Assembly (NCBI GenBank): GCA_003222895.1
Contig: QHXI01000060.1
Location: 38,971-102,970 of the forward strand
From: Acidobacteriota bacterium
GTDB taxonomy: Bacteria > Acidobacteriota > Blastocatellia > Pyrinomonadales > Pyrinomonadaceae
DNA: 64,000 nucleotides
Direction of reading: 5' to 3'
Shown: piece after piece, positions 46,395 through 57,174 of the stretch
Position numbering within the stretch: the stretch's first letter is position 1
How the letters are laid out: every line of letters starts with the position of its first letter
The notes under the pieces: generated by a model
The model's database searches: none
What the model saw: the letters and a program-made list of their open reading frames with translations, nothing else
What the model was told of the DNA's origin: nothing
Translations under genes and position numbers: made by a program

Positions 46395-47225
46395 TCACTT
46401 GACTCTCCGATCTCTCACGATCATTTTCTTCGTGCGCTTGTTGTGGCGCGTCTTGTAGCCGCGCGTCGGTTTTCCCCAAGGGGTCACCGGATTACGGCCG
46501 CCGGAAGTCTTTCCTTCACCGCCGCCGTGCGGGTGGTCCACCGGATTCATCGCTACGCCGCGAACGTGCGGGCGAATTCCGCGCCAACGCGTGCGGCCCG
46601 CTTTGCCGAGTGAAATATTTTCGTGCTCGACATTGCCCACTTGCCCGACAGTCGCGCGACACTCAACCGGCACGCGTCGAACTTCGCCCGAGGGCATACG
46701 CAATTGAGCGTACAAACCTTCTTTCGCCAATAACTGCGCGAACGATCCGGCAGCGCGCGCCATCTGTCCACCCTTGCCTGGACGCAACTCGATGTTGTGA
46801 ATCTGCGTACCTAACGGAATATTCCGAATCGGCAAAGTGTTGCCGGGAAGAATATCCGCCTCTTCACCACTCGAGATCGTCTTGCCAACTTCCAATCCGA
46901 CCGGCGCGATGATGTAGCGCTTCTCGCCATCGAGATAAGTCACCAGCGCGATATTCGACGATCGATTCGGATCGTACTCAATCTGCGTAACGCGTCCGGG
47001 CACGCCGTCCTTGTCGCGCTTGAAATCAACTACGCGATAGAAACGCTTGTGACCGCCGCCACGACGGCGCACCGTGATCCGTCCATCGTTGTTGCGTCCC
47101 GAGATACGCTTCTTCGGTTCCAGCAAAGACTTTTCAGGGACAGCGCCCACGGTTAGCTCGTCGCGCGTCAGATAAGTCTGATAGCGCCGCGCCGGCGATG
47201 TCGGTGTTAGTTTCTTGATTCCCAT
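46395..47225 (-). CDS. rplB: 50S ribosomal protein L2
   Basis: 276 residues. [26 protein letters not shown], the His-containing catalytic-centre segment [28 protein letters not shown] and a basic end are all standard. Confidence 0.97.
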   Translation of the reverse strand: MGIKKLTPTSPARRYQTYLTRDELTVGAVPEKSLLEPKKRISGRNNDGRITVRRRGGGHKRFYRVVDFKRDKDGVPGRVTQIEYDPNRSSNIALVTYLDGEKRYIIAPVGLEVGKTISSGEEADILPGNTLPIRNIPLGTQIHNIELRPGKGGQMARAAGSFAQLLAKEGLYAQLRMPSGEVRRVPVECRATVGQVGNVEHENISLGKAGRTRWRGIRPHVRGVAMNPVDHPHGGGEGKTSGGRNPVTPWGKPTRGYKTRHNKRTKKMIVRDRRVK

Positions 47226-47231
47226 AGCAAT

Positions 47232-47298
47232 CCAGTTTCAGGTTTCAAGTTTCAGGTTAGCTTCATCAACTTGAAACCTGAAACCTTAAACTTGAAAC
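47232..47298. repeat. Heptad array with flipping orientation, unit AGTTTCA
   Basis: AGTTTCA, GGTTTCA, AGTTTCA and GGTTA on the left; TTGAAAC, CTGAAAC, CTTAAAC and TTGAAAC on the right. It fills the rplB-rplW spacer. Confidence 0.88.
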
Positions 47299-47604
47299 TC
47301 AAACAGCTTCGCCGTAATCAACCGGCTTCTCACCATGCTTCAGCGTCACGAATGCTTTCTTCCATGAAGGTTTGCGGCCTTCAGTGCGTCCGCGGCGCGC
47401 CATTTTTCCGAGATATTGCGCCGTGCGCACCTTGTCGACTTTCACCTGAAAGATCGACTCAACGGCATTCTTAATTTCCGGCTTGGTCGCACGACGATCG
47501 ACGCGAAACGTCAACAACTGACGACGATCCTGCGTTTCTTCTTTCGCCACCAACGCCTTCTCGGTAATCACCGGCGATTTGATAATGTCCCAAACGGTTC
47601 GCAT
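47299..47604 (-). CDS. rplW: 50S ribosomal protein L23
   Basis: 101 residues. DIIKSPVITEKALVAKEE, FRVDRRATKPEIKNAVESIFQVKVDKVRT and GRRGRTEGRKPSWKKAFVTLK are typical of L23, the exit-port docking protein. It lies 3 bp after rplD. Confidence 0.96.
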   Translation of the reverse strand: MRTVWDIIKSPVITEKALVAKEETQDRRQLLTFRVDRRATKPEIKNAVESIFQVKVDKVRTAQYLGKMARRGRTEGRKPSWKKAFVTLKHGEKPVDYGEAV

Positions 47605-47607
47605 TGC

Positions 47608-48330
47608 TTAGACTGCCGCTCCTCTGTTTCTCGGTATGCGACGCGGCGGCTGACTCTCGTCATCGTGCGGTCGCGAACTATAATTCTCGGCATCATCTTT
47701 CGCGCGCGGCTTCAAAATGTCAGTCAACTCTTCCACCGTCCTTGGCGTCAGCACCAGTTTCTGATGATTCACCAGGTCGTAGATGTTCACGCCGTAGCTG
47801 TTCACGACTTTCGTCGTTTGCACGTTGCGCGATGCGAGCATCAGTTTCGTATTTTTCAAAGAATCAACGATCAGCGTCTTGCCGCTCAACTTCAGAGTTA
47901 CCAAAGTGTTGATGAACTCTCTCGTCTTCGGATGCTCGAGGCTCCACTCGCTTACAATGATCAAGTTACCCTCACGCAGCCGCTCAGAGATAGCCGCGCA
48001 CATCGCGCGCTTCCGCATCTTCTTCGGCAAGTTATAGGACCAGTCGCGCGGCTGCGGTCCGTGCACGTTGCCGCCGCCTTTCCAAAGCGGCGAGCGCAGA
48101 CTCGCGACACGCGCGCGCCCCGTCCCTTTTTGCTTCCAGAGCTTTCGCCCTGAGCCTGAAACATCGCCGCGGGTCTTCGTCGCCGACGTGCCGGCACGAC
48201 GATTCGCCAGGAAGCTCCGCACAGCTTCGTGAATCAAGGGCTCGTTGAGCGGAACATCGAACACCACGTCCGGTAATTCGATTTCGCCAACCTCTTTGCT
48301 GGTCAGGTCCAGAACTTTGGTTGTTGGCAT
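47608..48330 (-). CDS. rplD: 50S ribosomal protein L4, with C-terminal tail
   Basis: 240 residues. The tunnel loop region (TKTRGDVSGSGRKLWKQKGTGRAR) and the C-terminal half (VNSYGVNIYDLVNHQKLVLTPRTVEELT) are conserved. About 35 polar residues follow the normal end. In E. coli L4 represses the S10 operon. Confidence 0.96.
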   Translation of the reverse strand: MPTTKVLDLTSKEVGEIELPDVVFDVPLNEPLIHEAVRSFLANRRAGTSATKTRGDVSGSGRKLWKQKGTGRARVASLRSPLWKGGGNVHGPQPRDWSYNLPKKMRKRAMCAAISERLREGNLIIVSEWSLEHPKTREFINTLVTLKLSGKTLIVDSLKNTKLMLASRNVQTTKVVNSYGVNIYDLVNHQKLVLTPRTVEELTDILKPRAKDDAENYSSRPHDDESQPPRRIPRNRGAAV

Positions 48331-48381
48331 AGCGGAACCTCCGTCTTAGAAAACAAACGCCTCGGGTTTGTTTACTACTTC

Positions 48382-49035
48382 TTACTTTTGTCGCGCCGCC
48401 TTTTTAACGACGACCACACTGCCGTTTGCGCCCGGCACAGCGCCCCTGATCATTAACAAATTATTTTCGGCATCCACGCGAGCGACCGTCAGTCGCTTGA
48501 TACTCACGCGCACATCGCCCATGTGCCCCGACGAGCGCATCCCCTTAACCACTCGCGACGGATAAGCGGACGCGCCAATCGAGCCCGGCGCGCGCACGTT
48601 CATCGAACCATGCGATTCAGGCCCGCGATTAAAGTTGTGACGCTTAATCGTTCCGGCGAACCCGCGACCTTTCGACTTTCCGACGACGTCTACGATGTCA
48701 CCATCCGCAAACTGATCGACGAGGATCTTGTCGCCGACATTTGTACTTTCGTCAGACGCGGTCAAACGAAACTCTTTAAGGATTCGGGTCGGCGGAATTC
48801 CGCCGCCAGTCTTTTCAAAGTGGCCGCGCATCGGCTTGTTCACGTTCTTCAGCTTGACTGGCCGATCTTCGACCAGGCCCAACTGAACCGCGTCATAGCC
48901 ATCCTTGCCGCCCGCAGTTTTTTTCTGCACGACGACACAGGGCCCGGCCTTGATGACCGTCACCGGAGTAACCGTACCGTCCGCGGCAAACAACTGCGTC
49001 ATGCCAACTTTTTTGCCGATGATTCCGTTAATCAT
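48382..49035 (-). CDS. rplC: 50S ribosomal protein L3
   Basis: 217 residues. [23 protein letters not shown] at the start and [33 protein letters not shown] in the centre are diagnostic. It precedes rplD by about 50 bp. Confidence 0.97.
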   Translation of the reverse strand: MINGIIGKKVGMTQLFAADGTVTPVTVIKAGPCVVVQKKTAGGKDGYDAVQLGLVEDRPVKLKNVNKPMRGHFEKTGGGIPPTRILKEFRLTASDESTNVGDKILVDQFADGDIVDVVGKSKGRGFAGTIKRHNFNRGPESHGSMNVRAPGSIGASAYPSRVVKGMRSSGHMGDVRVSIKRLTVARVDAENNLLMIRGAVPGANGSVVVVKKAARQK

Positions 49036-49048
49036 GTCTTAGCTCACG

Positions 49049-49112
49049 AGCTTTCAGCTGTCAGCTTTCAGCACCATCTTCTGGCTGATAGCTGAGAGCT
49101 AACGGCTGACCG
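49049..49112. repeat. Heptad array with flipping orientation, unit TCAGCTT
   Basis: TTTCAGC, TGTCAGC and TTTCAGC are followed by GCTGATA, GCTGAGA and GCTGACC-like units, filling the rplC-rpsJ spacer. Confidence 0.83.
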
Positions 49113-49433
<321 letters not shown>

Positions 49434-49439
49434 CTTTTA

Positions 49440-49517
49440 GCCTTCAGCTTTCGGCTCTCAGCTCTCAGCAAATCATCCGCGCCTTCTGGCTGACGGCTGA
49501 TAGCTGAGCGCTGACAG
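49440..49517. repeat. Heptad array with flipping orientation, unit TCAGCTT
   Basis: TTCAGCT, TTCGGCT, CTCAGCT and CTCAGCA on the left; GGCTGAC, GGCTGAT, AGCTGAG and CGCTGAC on the right. It fills the rpsJ-tuf spacer. Confidence 0.85.
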
Positions 49518-50705
<1,188 letters not shown>

Positions 50706-50721
50706 CTCTTAATCTCCGATT

Positions 50722-50806
50722 GGTGACAAGTAACAAGTGACAGGTGATAAGCAACAACATCTTCCTGTCATTTCTTACTTGTCACCTGTTACCTGTCACC
50801 GTTCAC
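50722..50806. repeat. Heptad array with flipping orientation, unit GTGACAA
   Basis: GTGACAA, GTAACAA, GTGACAG and GTGATAA on the left; TTGTCAC, CTGTTAC and CTGTCAC on the right. It fills the tuf-fusA spacer; same family as 21409. Confidence 0.88.
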
Positions 50807-52903
50807 CTATCTAGCTACGCCCTGAACCTTCGCGATCACTTCTTCCGCAACGTTCTTGGGCGCCTGATCATAGCGCTCAAAATGCATGGTCGAAGTTGCG
50901 CGGCCCTGCGTCGCCGAACGCAAATCAGTCGTGTAACCAAACATCTCTGAGAGCGGAACATATGCCGTAACCACCTGCGCACCGCCGGGTCGCGGCTCCA
51001 TCTTCTCGATCTGGCCACGTCGACGATTCAAATCGCCATTGACTGCGCCCATGTACTCTTCGGGCGTCACGACTTCCACGCGCATGATTGGTTCGAGCAG
51101 GACAGGCTTGGCCTTCTTGACCGCGTCCTGAAAAGCCAGCGAGCCGGCAATAATGAATGCTCGCTCGTCCGAATCGACCTCGTGGAAACCGCCATCAACC
51201 AGGCGCACTCTGATATCAACCATGTCATAGCCGGCCAGGTAGCCGCGCTCCATTGCATCATGAATGCCCTGCTCAGTAGGCTTAATGAATTCGCGCGGGA
51301 TCGCGCCACCAGTGATCTTGCTTTCGAAGACAAAGCCCTCACCGGGCGCGGGCTCGATCTCCAATTCAACGTGAGCGTACTGGCCGCGACCGCCGGTTTG
51401 CTTCTTGAAAATCTCCTTGCCAGGCGCTGCCTGCGTAATCGTCTCGCGATAAGCAACTTGCGGCTTGCCCACGTTGGCTTCGACGCCAAACTCGCGCTTC
51501 ATGCGATCGACGATAATCTCAAGGTGCAGTTCGCCCATGCCGGCGATGATCGTCTGGCCGGTTTCATGGTCAGTCGAAACATTGAACGAAGGATCTTCCT
51601 GCGCCAGACGTCCGAGCGCAATACCGAGCTTGTCCTGGTCGGCGCGCGTCTTTGGCTCGACCGCGACGCGGATAACGGGCGCGGGAAACTCCATCGCTTC
51701 CAGAATGATCGGCTTGTTTTCGTCACAAACTGTATCGCCCGTCGTGACCTGCTTCATGCCGCCGATCGCGATGATTTCTCCGGCACTGGCAACTTCGATG
51801 TCTTCGCGCTTATTCGCGTGCATGCGCATCAGGCGACCGATACGTTCGCGCGTGTCCTTGGCGGCGTTGTAAGCGTAAGAGCCCGATTTGATCGTGCCGC
51901 TGTAGATTCGCACAAACGAAAGCTGGCCCAGATGCTTGTCGGCCATGATCTTGAATACCAGGCCGCTGAACGGCGCATCGGCGTCCGGCGGACGAGTTTC
52001 TTTGTGGCCACTCTTCGGATTGACGCCTTCGACGGGCGGAATATCCAGGGGCGACGGCAAATAATCTACGACCGCATCCAGCAGCGTCTGCACGCCTTTG
52101 TTCTTGAAAGCGGAACCGGTGACGACCGGAACCAGACGAAGCTCAAGCGCTCCTTTGCGAAGGGCCTTCCGAATCTCATCTTCGCTGATCGGCTCAGCCT
52201 CGACGTACTTACTCATCAAGTCGTCATCGACAGTCGCCACAGCTTCAATAAGTTTTTCGCGAGCGGCGGCGGCTTCTGCTTTCAGATCTTCCGGGATTTC
52301 AGCGGTCTCGTATTCCGCGCCCTTGCTCTCGTCGTTCCAGATCAAACCCTTCATCGCAATTAGATCGACGACTCCGACGAACTTGTCTTCAAGGCCGATG
52401 GGAATTTGGATCGCGACGGGATTTGCACCAAGGCGGGTAACGATCGAATCGAACGATCGTTGGAAGGATGCGCCGGCGCGATCGAGTTTATTAATAAAGC
52501 AAATACGCGGCACGCCGTATTTATCGGCCTGGCGCCAAACGGTTTCAGATTGCGGCTCAACTCCGGCCACGCCGTCGAATACGGCCACCGCGCCATCGAG
52601 GACGCGCAAGCTGCGCTCAACTTCCATCGTGAAATCGACGTGGCCTGGCGTATCGATGATATTGATTCGGTGATCGACCCCGTTCCGCTCCCAGAAACAA
52701 GTCGTCGCGGCGCTCGTGATCGTGATGCCGCGTTCCTGCTCCTGCTCCATCCAGTCCATGGTCGCCGTGCCCTCGTGCACCTCGCCGATTTTGTGCGAGA
52801 CGCCCGTGTAATAAAGGACACGTTCCGTGGTGGTGGTCTTACCGGCATCGATGTGCGCCATGATGCCGATATTCCTGAATGTGCTGAGGTCGTACTTAGC
52901 CAT
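50807..52903 (-). CDS. fusA: Elongation factor G
   Basis: 698 residues from the ATG at 52903, whose first base is the last base of the rpsG stop context (TAATG). It has [13 protein letters not shown] (G1), DTPGHVDF (G3), NKLDRAG (G4) and domain IV with [15 protein letters not shown]. It drives translocation. Length is normal for EF-G. Confidence 0.97.
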   Translation of the reverse strand: MAKYDLSTFRNIGIMAHIDAGKTTTTERVLYYTGVSHKIGEVHEGTATMDWMEQEQERGITITSAATTCFWERNGVDHRINIIDTPGHVDFTMEVERSLRVLDGAVAVFDGVAGVEPQSETVWRQADKYGVPRICFINKLDRAGASFQRSFDSIVTRLGANPVAIQIPIGLEDKFVGVVDLIAMKGLIWNDESKGAEYETAEIPEDLKAEAAAAREKLIEAVATVDDDLMSKYVEAEPISEDEIRKALRKGALELRLVPVVTGSAFKNKGVQTLLDAVVDYLPSPLDIPPVEGVNPKSGHKETRPPDADAPFSGLVFKIMADKHLGQLSFVRIYSGTIKSGSYAYNAAKDTRERIGRLMRMHANKREDIEVASAGEIIAIGGMKQVTTGDTVCDENKPIILEAMEFPAPVIRVAVEPKTRADQDKLGIALGRLAQEDPSFNVSTDHETGQTIIAGMGELHLEIIVDRMKREFGVEANVGKPQVAYRETITQAAPGKEIFKKQTGGRGQYAHVELEIEPAPGEGFVFESKITGGAIPREFIKPTEQGIHDAMERGYLAGYDMVDIRVRLVDGGFHEVDSDERAFIIAGSLAFQDAVKKAKPVLLEPIMRVEVVTPEEYMGAVNGDLNRRRGQIEKMEPRPGGAQVVTAYVPLSEMFGYTTDLRSATQGRATSTMHFERYDQAPKNVAEEVIAKVQGVAR

Positions 52904-53373
52904 TACCACTTATAATGCGCGAATGCTTTGTTAGCATCCGCCATGCGATGCGTATCTTCTTTCTTCTTTACGGCGTTACCGCGATTGTTCGCCGCGTCGA
53001 GCAGCTCAGCCGCGAGCCGATCAGTCATCGTCTTTTCACCGCGTCCGCGGGCGTACGTGACGATCCAACGAATCGCAAGAGCGCCGCGACGTTCCTGATG
53101 AACTTCGACCGGTACCTGGTAGGTGGATCCTCCTACGCGACGCGATTTAACTTCGACGGTCGGCCGGACGTTTTCGATCGCGCGCTTGAAAACCTTCAAA
53201 GGCTCTTCGTTTGCCTTCTCTCCAACCTGTCGCAGCGCGGTATAAAAAGTGCGCTCCGCGATTGAACGTTTTCCGCCCCACATGATGCCGTTGATGAACT
53301 TGGTCACCAGCGGACTGTTGTAGACGGGATCGGGAAGCACGGCGCGTCGTTCGGCTACTCTACGTCTCGGCAT
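52903..53373 (-). CDS. rpsG: 30S ribosomal protein S7
   Basis: 156 residues, starting [28 protein letters not shown] and ending with [13 protein letters not shown]. It organises the 30S head. Its stop codon overlaps the fusA ATG, so the two are translationally coupled. Confidence 0.97.
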   Translation of the reverse strand: MPRRRVAERRAVLPDPVYNSPLVTKFINGIMWGGKRSIAERTFYTALRQVGEKANEEPLKVFKRAIENVRPTVEVKSRRVGGSTYQVPVEVHQERRGALAIRWIVTYARGRGEKTMTDRLAAELLDAANNRGNAVKKKEDTHRMADANKAFAHYKW

Positions 53374-53376
53374 AAA

Positions 53377-53760
53377 TTACTTTGCGCCTCCCTTTGGCCG
53401 TTTTGCCCCGTATTTCGAGCGGCTCTTCTTGCGATCGCCAACGCCGACTGAATCCAGCGTTCCGCGAATTACGTGATAGCGAACACCCGGCAAATCTTTG
53501 ACGCGCCCCCCGCGAATCAAAACGATGGAGTGTTCCTGCAAATTGTGGCCGACACCGGGAATGTAAGTCGTGACCTCGATGCCGTTGGTCAAACGCACGC
53601 GCGCCACCTTGCGCAGCGCGGAATTCGGTTTCTTCGGCGTCTGGGTATAGACGCGAGTACAAACGCCGCGCTTTTGCGGCGAGCTTTGCAGCGCCGGGCT
53701 GGCCGTTTTGTATTTGACCCGCTGGCGGCCTTTACGAACTAATTGGTTTATCGTCGGCAT
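53377..53760 (-). CDS. rpsL: 30S ribosomal protein S12
   Basis: 127 residues. [44 protein letters not shown] and the decoding-centre segment [16 protein letters not shown] are present. Residues linked to streptomycin resistance (Lys in TPKKPNS) appear wild type. First gene of the super-cluster. Confidence 0.97.
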   Translation of the reverse strand: MPTINQLVRKGRQRVKYKTASPALQSSPQKRGVCTRVYTQTPKKPNSALRKVARVRLTNGIEVTTYIPGVGHNLQEHSIVLIRGGRVKDLPGVRYHVIRGTLDSVGVGDRKKSRSKYGAKRPKGGAK

Positions 53761-54159
53761 CGTTCTCTTCTTTATTCTCGGCCTTTTGGCCGCTTGCTAC
53801 TGCTCGCGGTCATGGTTAGCGCTTAAAGCGCAAAAAGGGCCGTGGCCTGCCTCTTTCCGGAACGCGTCCGGCAGTCAGCGCAGACAAACTGGCCTGCTCT
53901 TAATTATCCTTAAGGGACGTTCTGATTTCGCTTTTAGGCGGGCGCGGATTTGGCTTCCCAATTAGCCCAACAGCCGAAGCTTTTCTGTGGCGTCGCTTGA
54001 GCGAGTGGGTTCGCATTTGCGACCGCGGCTTTTAACGCGACCTTTACGCCACAATAATTTCAAACGGTTGACGCCGAAGCAATCGAACCGGGCAACGCCT
54101 CCGCACCAACAGAACCAGTCGCAGCGCTGCTCTAGAGGAACTCAGACCGTAGTCCGAAA
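53761..54159 (-). other. Long 5' leader of the str operon
   Basis: About 400 bp between the predicted promoter and rpsL, with no ORF and no recognised gene. Small palindromes occur (GCGCTTTAAGCGC near 53819-53831, CCGGA-CGCG-TTCCGG near 53856-53871). A long untranslated leader of this kind could host attenuation or ribosomal-protein feedback; this is inference. Confidence 0.5.
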
Positions 54160-54165
54160 CCGGAA

Positions 54166-54194
54166 ACTATACGGGCGAGGTGGATTAATGTCAA
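54166..54194 (-). promoter_or_regulatory. Consensus sigma-70-type promoter of the ribosomal super-cluster
   Basis: On the minus strand TTGACA (54194-54189) and TATAGT (54171-54166) are separated by exactly 17 bp. The -35 box is a perfect consensus; the -10 box matches five of six. No competing promoter was seen nearer rpsL. Expected transcription start is near 54159. Confidence 0.72.
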
Positions 54195-54216
54195 GCGCAG
54201 GTCGGTCGGTTCTGTT

Positions 54217-54390
54217 TCAATGTGAGAGCCACTTGATCAGATACACCGCGCCAGTAATTGCTCCACCTAAGATCGCTATCAATAGGATAACCAATCCGGC
54301 GATGAGCAACTTGAATTTGCGATAGCGATTCTCACTCGGCGGTGAAAGCGAACTCTGCGGAAAATAGGGCGGCGGTGTGTATGTGGCCAT
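54217..54390 (-). CDS. Small single-pass membrane protein
   Basis: 57 residues from the ATG at 54390. A Pro/Tyr-rich N-terminus (TYTPPPYFPQSSLSPP) is followed by a short basic stretch and one membrane helix (LLIAGLVILLIAILGGAITGAVYLI). It follows the TPR lipoprotein gene by about 30 bp on the same strand. No family is recognised; the clean N-out/N-in topology and SPPSENRYRKFK spacing make a real gene likely. Confidence 0.6.
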   Translation of the reverse strand: MATYTPPPYFPQSSLSPPSENRYRKFKLLIAGLVILLIAILGGAITGAVYLIKWLSH

Positions 54391-54419
54391 TGCTTGTTCC
54401 ACTAACGATCGGGATCAGC

Positions 54420-55202
54420 TTACCACGGTTTGCGCGGAGAACGCTTGGGTGAAGGCTTCGAGTTCGAGTTTGAATTGGTATTCGAATTTCCATTCGCGTT
54501 CGCATTCTCCTGCTGCTTCTTTAGCATGTCCTCAGCGTGCTTCTTTCCTTCTTTGATCCGCTGCGCGCCTTCCTGGGCGTTTTCCAAACCGTCAGTCGCC
54601 CGCGTATCGTTGGGATCGAGTTCCAGAGCTTTCTGGAATGCTGATATCGCCTCTGGATATTGCGCCAGTCGGGTTTCGCCCATTCCCAATCGATACCAGG
54701 TTTCTTCGTCGTCGGGATTCAGCTTTGTGGCCTGTTTATAAGCTCTTACCGCGTCCTCATCCTGATGAAGAAAGGTGTGCGCTTCTCCTAACAAGAAGAA
54801 AGCGTTTCCGTCTTTTGAATCCCCTTGAGTCTTCTTTTTGAACAGTTCAACCGACTTCTTATATTCCGCTTCCGCATCATCCTTGTTGCCAAGCGCGGCA
54901 TAACTCATCCCCAAACGCAAATGTGCTTCGGCATTGTTCGGATCTTGGTTCACCGCTTGTTTGAAGACTTCGGCCGCCGGCTCGTCCTGATAGTTGTCCT
55001 GAAGTTCTTTTCCTTGCTTAATCAGTGACTGGGCCTGACGCTTTGCTTGATCGGGATCGTTCGCAGATGTCCCGGTCGAGTTGTTAGCGTTGGAATTCAC
55101 TTTCGGAGTTCGGCGACAACCGCCGGCAGAAAAAACGAGGCCTAATGCGAGTAGATACGCGATGAGCCTCGTTCGCGGCAAAATGGAAAATGGCGCGGTC
55201 AT
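54420..55202 (-). CDS. TPR-repeat lipoprotein
   Basis: 260 residues. A signal sequence ends in a lipobox FSAGGC, so the mature protein is probably anchored to a membrane by its Cys. TPR units include AEAHLRLGMSYAALGNKDDAEAEYKK, NAFFLLGEAHTFLHQDEDAVRAYK and ETWYRLGMGETRLAQYPEAISAFQ. The C-terminal tail alternates Asn, Ser and Gly (NANGNSNTNSNSNS). Such proteins assist envelope assembly; no specific partner is evident. Confidence 0.85.
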   Translation of the reverse strand: MTAPFSILPRTRLIAYLLALGLVFSAGGCRRTPKVNSNANNSTGTSANDPDQAKRQAQSLIKQGKELQDNYQDEPAAEVFKQAVNQDPNNAEAHLRLGMSYAALGNKDDAEAEYKKSVELFKKKTQGDSKDGNAFFLLGEAHTFLHQDEDAVRAYKQATKLNPDDEETWYRLGMGETRLAQYPEAISAFQKALELDPNDTRATDGLENAQEGAQRIKEGKKHAEDMLKKQQENANANGNSNTNSNSNSKPSPKRSPRKPW

Positions 55203-55278
55203 GAAACCGCATCTATCTACGCGAATTGCGAACCCGAGTCAAACTGGCGTTCCTTATTTCTGATCAAACTCGAGGCCG

Positions 55279-55393
55279 TAAAAAGCGAATGAGCGCTGCA
55301 ACGTGGGCGTCGCAGCGCTCATCCATTTTCGTGGTTACTGTCCTCACCCCAGCAACCACTTGAGACGGAGGATCCACCAACCGTCTCTCTTGC
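55279..55393 (-). ncRNA. Candidate small RNA with three hairpins
   Basis: Read on the minus strand, a promoter-like pair is followed by about 115 nt with three hairpins. Hairpin 1 is GAGACGG/CCGTCTC with a loop containing GATCCT adjoining CCGTC. Hairpin 2 is GTGGTT-CTG/CAG-AACCAC with a GGGTGAGGA loop. Hairpin 3 is an 11-bp GC-rich stem followed by CTTTTT. No ORF covers it. It does not match 4.5S RNA, tmRNA or RNase P signatures that I know. Confidence 0.5.
55280..55322 (-). terminator. Intrinsic terminator (of the small RNA and/or glmM)
   Basis: Minus strand ATGAGCGCTGC, a 12-base loop, its exact complement, then TTCGCTTTTTACGG. It is strong and lies about 250 bp downstream of glmM. Confidence 0.82.
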
Positions 55394-55398
55394 CCCAC

Positions 55399-55428
55399 AA
55401 TATACCTCGCAACGCTTATGCCGCGCAA
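55399..55428 (-). promoter_or_regulatory. Promoter-like pair before the small RNA
   Basis: TTGCGC (55428-55423), 18-bp spacer, then TATATT (55404-55399) on the minus strand. The -10 box matches five of six consensus bases. It is placed correctly for a transcript starting near 55393. Confidence 0.45.
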
Positions 55429-55571
55429 TAGAGATTTTTGGTGCGAATAAAGCCGCCTAAAACAAGCGATCTGACCAAGTTACCGACACCAGCAGCAGGC
55501 CACGATGCAATTCTTTCACGATGCGCGATGTAGGATTTTCTCGACCGTGAAGATCTTATGCGGCGAGTAAA

Positions 55572-56963
55572 TCAATGCCCTGATTCGTCGGCGCCAATTT
55601 CAGCTCTGATCACTTCTGACAAAGCATTCGCATGACTCTTCACTTCCTGCTCGTCTTCGCCCTCGATCATCACGCGGGCCAGTGGCTCAGTTCCCGAATA
55701 CCGAAGCAAAAGCCGGCCGCGCTCACCCAGCGCTCGGTCAATCTCCCGCGCTTTCTCCTGCACCATGGGGATTTTTTCAAAAGGAATTCTCTCGCGAACA
55801 CGAATGTTGATGAGAATTTGAGGGTACCGAGAAAAGCCCTGCGTGAGCTGCGCCAGCGTCTGCCCTTCGTCCATCATCACCCGCAGAATACTGATCGTCG
55901 TGATCATCCCATCACCGGCAAGACTAATCTTCGGGAAAATTATGTGGCCTGATTGTTCACCGCCGAGTACGGCTCGAGATCGGAGCAACTCTTCTAAAAC
56001 GTACTTATCGCCTACGTCCGTTCGAGCCAGCTTAATGCCGCGAGAACGCAGCGCAACTTCCAAACCAAGATTGGTCATCACTGTCGAGACAACCAGGTCG
56101 TTGTCCAACTCGCCGCGCGATTGCGCGGAGATGGCCAATACCCACATCGTCGCGTCGCCGTCGACAAACTTTCCTTCGGCATCAACAAATAACGCCCGAT
56201 CCGCATCGCCATCGAAAGCAACGCCGAAATCCGCTCGTTCGCGTAAAACGCGTTGCTGCAAAGCTTCGATATGCAACGATCCGCAGTTGAGATTAATGTT
56301 CCGACCATCAGGCTGATTGTTAATTGCGATAACGCGTGCGCCCAGGTTAGTAAACAGTTGGGGCGCCAGCTCAAATGCGGCGCCATTTGCACAGTCGACG
56401 ACCATCGTCAATCCACTCAGCGAAAGATCACGCGCAACATCGTGCTGAAGATAATCAATGTATCGTTTATGTAATTCGATGGCGTGCGCTTTGGTTCTCG
56501 CTTCATCGACTTCGTTTGTTTGCAGCTCGCTAAAGCGATTAGTGGCAATGTCTCTTTCGATCTGCCGTTCGGTCGTGTCATCCAGTTTTCTTCCCGATGG
56601 ATCGAAAATCTTGATGCCATTGTCTTCGTACGGATTGTGCGATGCGCTGATAACCACGCCTGCGTCTGCCGCCAAATTACGCGTTAGAAAAGCCACCCCG
56701 GGCGTGGTAATCACCTCGGCAGATTCGATTTCAGCGCCTGCTGATTTCGCACCGGCGGTTAACTCGCGTTCGATTGACAGGCCCGATTCGCGCGTGTCAC
56801 GGCCAATGACGATCCGCGGCGCTCGTCCGCGATGTTGTTCGGCAAGGTGAGTCGCGAGAGAAGCCCCAATGACACGAACGGTCGCGCGGTCCAGCGGAAA
56901 CTCTCCCGCTTTACCGCGAATGCCATCAGTGCCGAAAAGTTTCTTGTGGTCTTCCGGCTTCAA
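55572..56963 (-). CDS. glmM: Phosphoglucosamine mutase
   Basis: 463 residues. It converts glucosamine-6-P to glucosamine-1-P for peptidoglycan and LPS. FGTDGIRGKAG opens the protein, the phosphoserine lies in VVISASHNPYEDNGIK (Ser108), the metal loop is AFDGDADRALF and the phosphate-binding end is RYSGTEPLARVM. It is the last gene of cdaA - CdaR remnant - glmM, an arrangement conserved in many bacteria, where CdaA and GlmM interact. Confidence 0.95.
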   Translation of the reverse strand: MKPEDHKKLFGTDGIRGKAGEFPLDRATVRVIGASLATHLAEQHRGRAPRIVIGRDTRESGLSIERELTAGAKSAGAEIESAEVITTPGVAFLTRNLAADAGVVISASHNPYEDNGIKIFDPSGRKLDDTTERQIERDIATNRFSELQTNEVDEARTKAHAIELHKRYIDYLQHDVARDLSLSGLTMVVDCANGAAFELAPQLFTNLGARVIAINNQPDGRNINLNCGSLHIEALQQRVLRERADFGVAFDGDADRALFVDAEGKFVDGDATMWVLAISAQSRGELDNDLVVSTVMTNLGLEVALRSRGIKLARTDVGDKYVLEELLRSRAVLGGEQSGHIIFPKISLAGDGMITTISILRVMMDEGQTLAQLTQGFSRYPQILINIRVRERIPFEKIPMVQEKAREIDRALGERGRLLLRYSGTEPLARVMIEGEDEQEVKSHANALSEVIRAEIGADESGH

Positions 56964-57009
56964 CTTGTTTCCTGGGATTTAGGTTCAGAGATTGGATTGC
57001 TGGACATTC

Positions 57010-57165
57010 TTATTTCACCGCTCGGCCCGAGATCAGAAACCAAAGCACCAACGTGATGGCCAGCGCCAGGAGTTTCAAACTCCAATCTTCAATGAAGATG
57101 CGGCGCAGCCAGCGCCCGATGACGCTGGTTGGCTCTGGCAACCGTCCTTTCTCTCGCAAAGGCAT
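57010..57165 (-). CDS. 51-residue CdaR (YbbR)-like remnant with one membrane helix
   Basis: Read from the ATG at 57165 to a TAA at 57010, giving MPLREKGRLPEP, then GRWLRRIFIEDWSLKLLALAI, then TLVLWFLISGRAVK. The segment NWSLKLLALAxxxxLWF is the hallmark membrane helix that begins CdaR, the regulator of c-di-AMP synthesis, and the position between cdaA and glmM is the normal cdaR slot. The YbbR sensory domains are absent, as the gene stops right after the helix. It starts 9 bp after the cdaA stop. Either a genuine mini-regulator or a remnant. Confidence 0.75.
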   Translation of the reverse strand: MPLREKGRLPEPTSVIGRWLRRIFIEDWSLKLLALAITLVLWFLISGRAVK

Positions 57166-57174
57166 GATCTTTAG

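Noticed and set aside
51182..52363. 393-codon open frame on the + strand opposite fusA
   Set aside because: Long only because EF-G codon bias leaves the antisense frame open; the protein has no family motifs and the minus-strand gene is certain.
55279..55393. 4.5S RNA, tmRNA or 6S RNA identity for the candidate small RNA
   Set aside because: Characteristic motifs (such as GGAAGCAGC of the SRP domain or the tmRNA resume codon region) are not visible.
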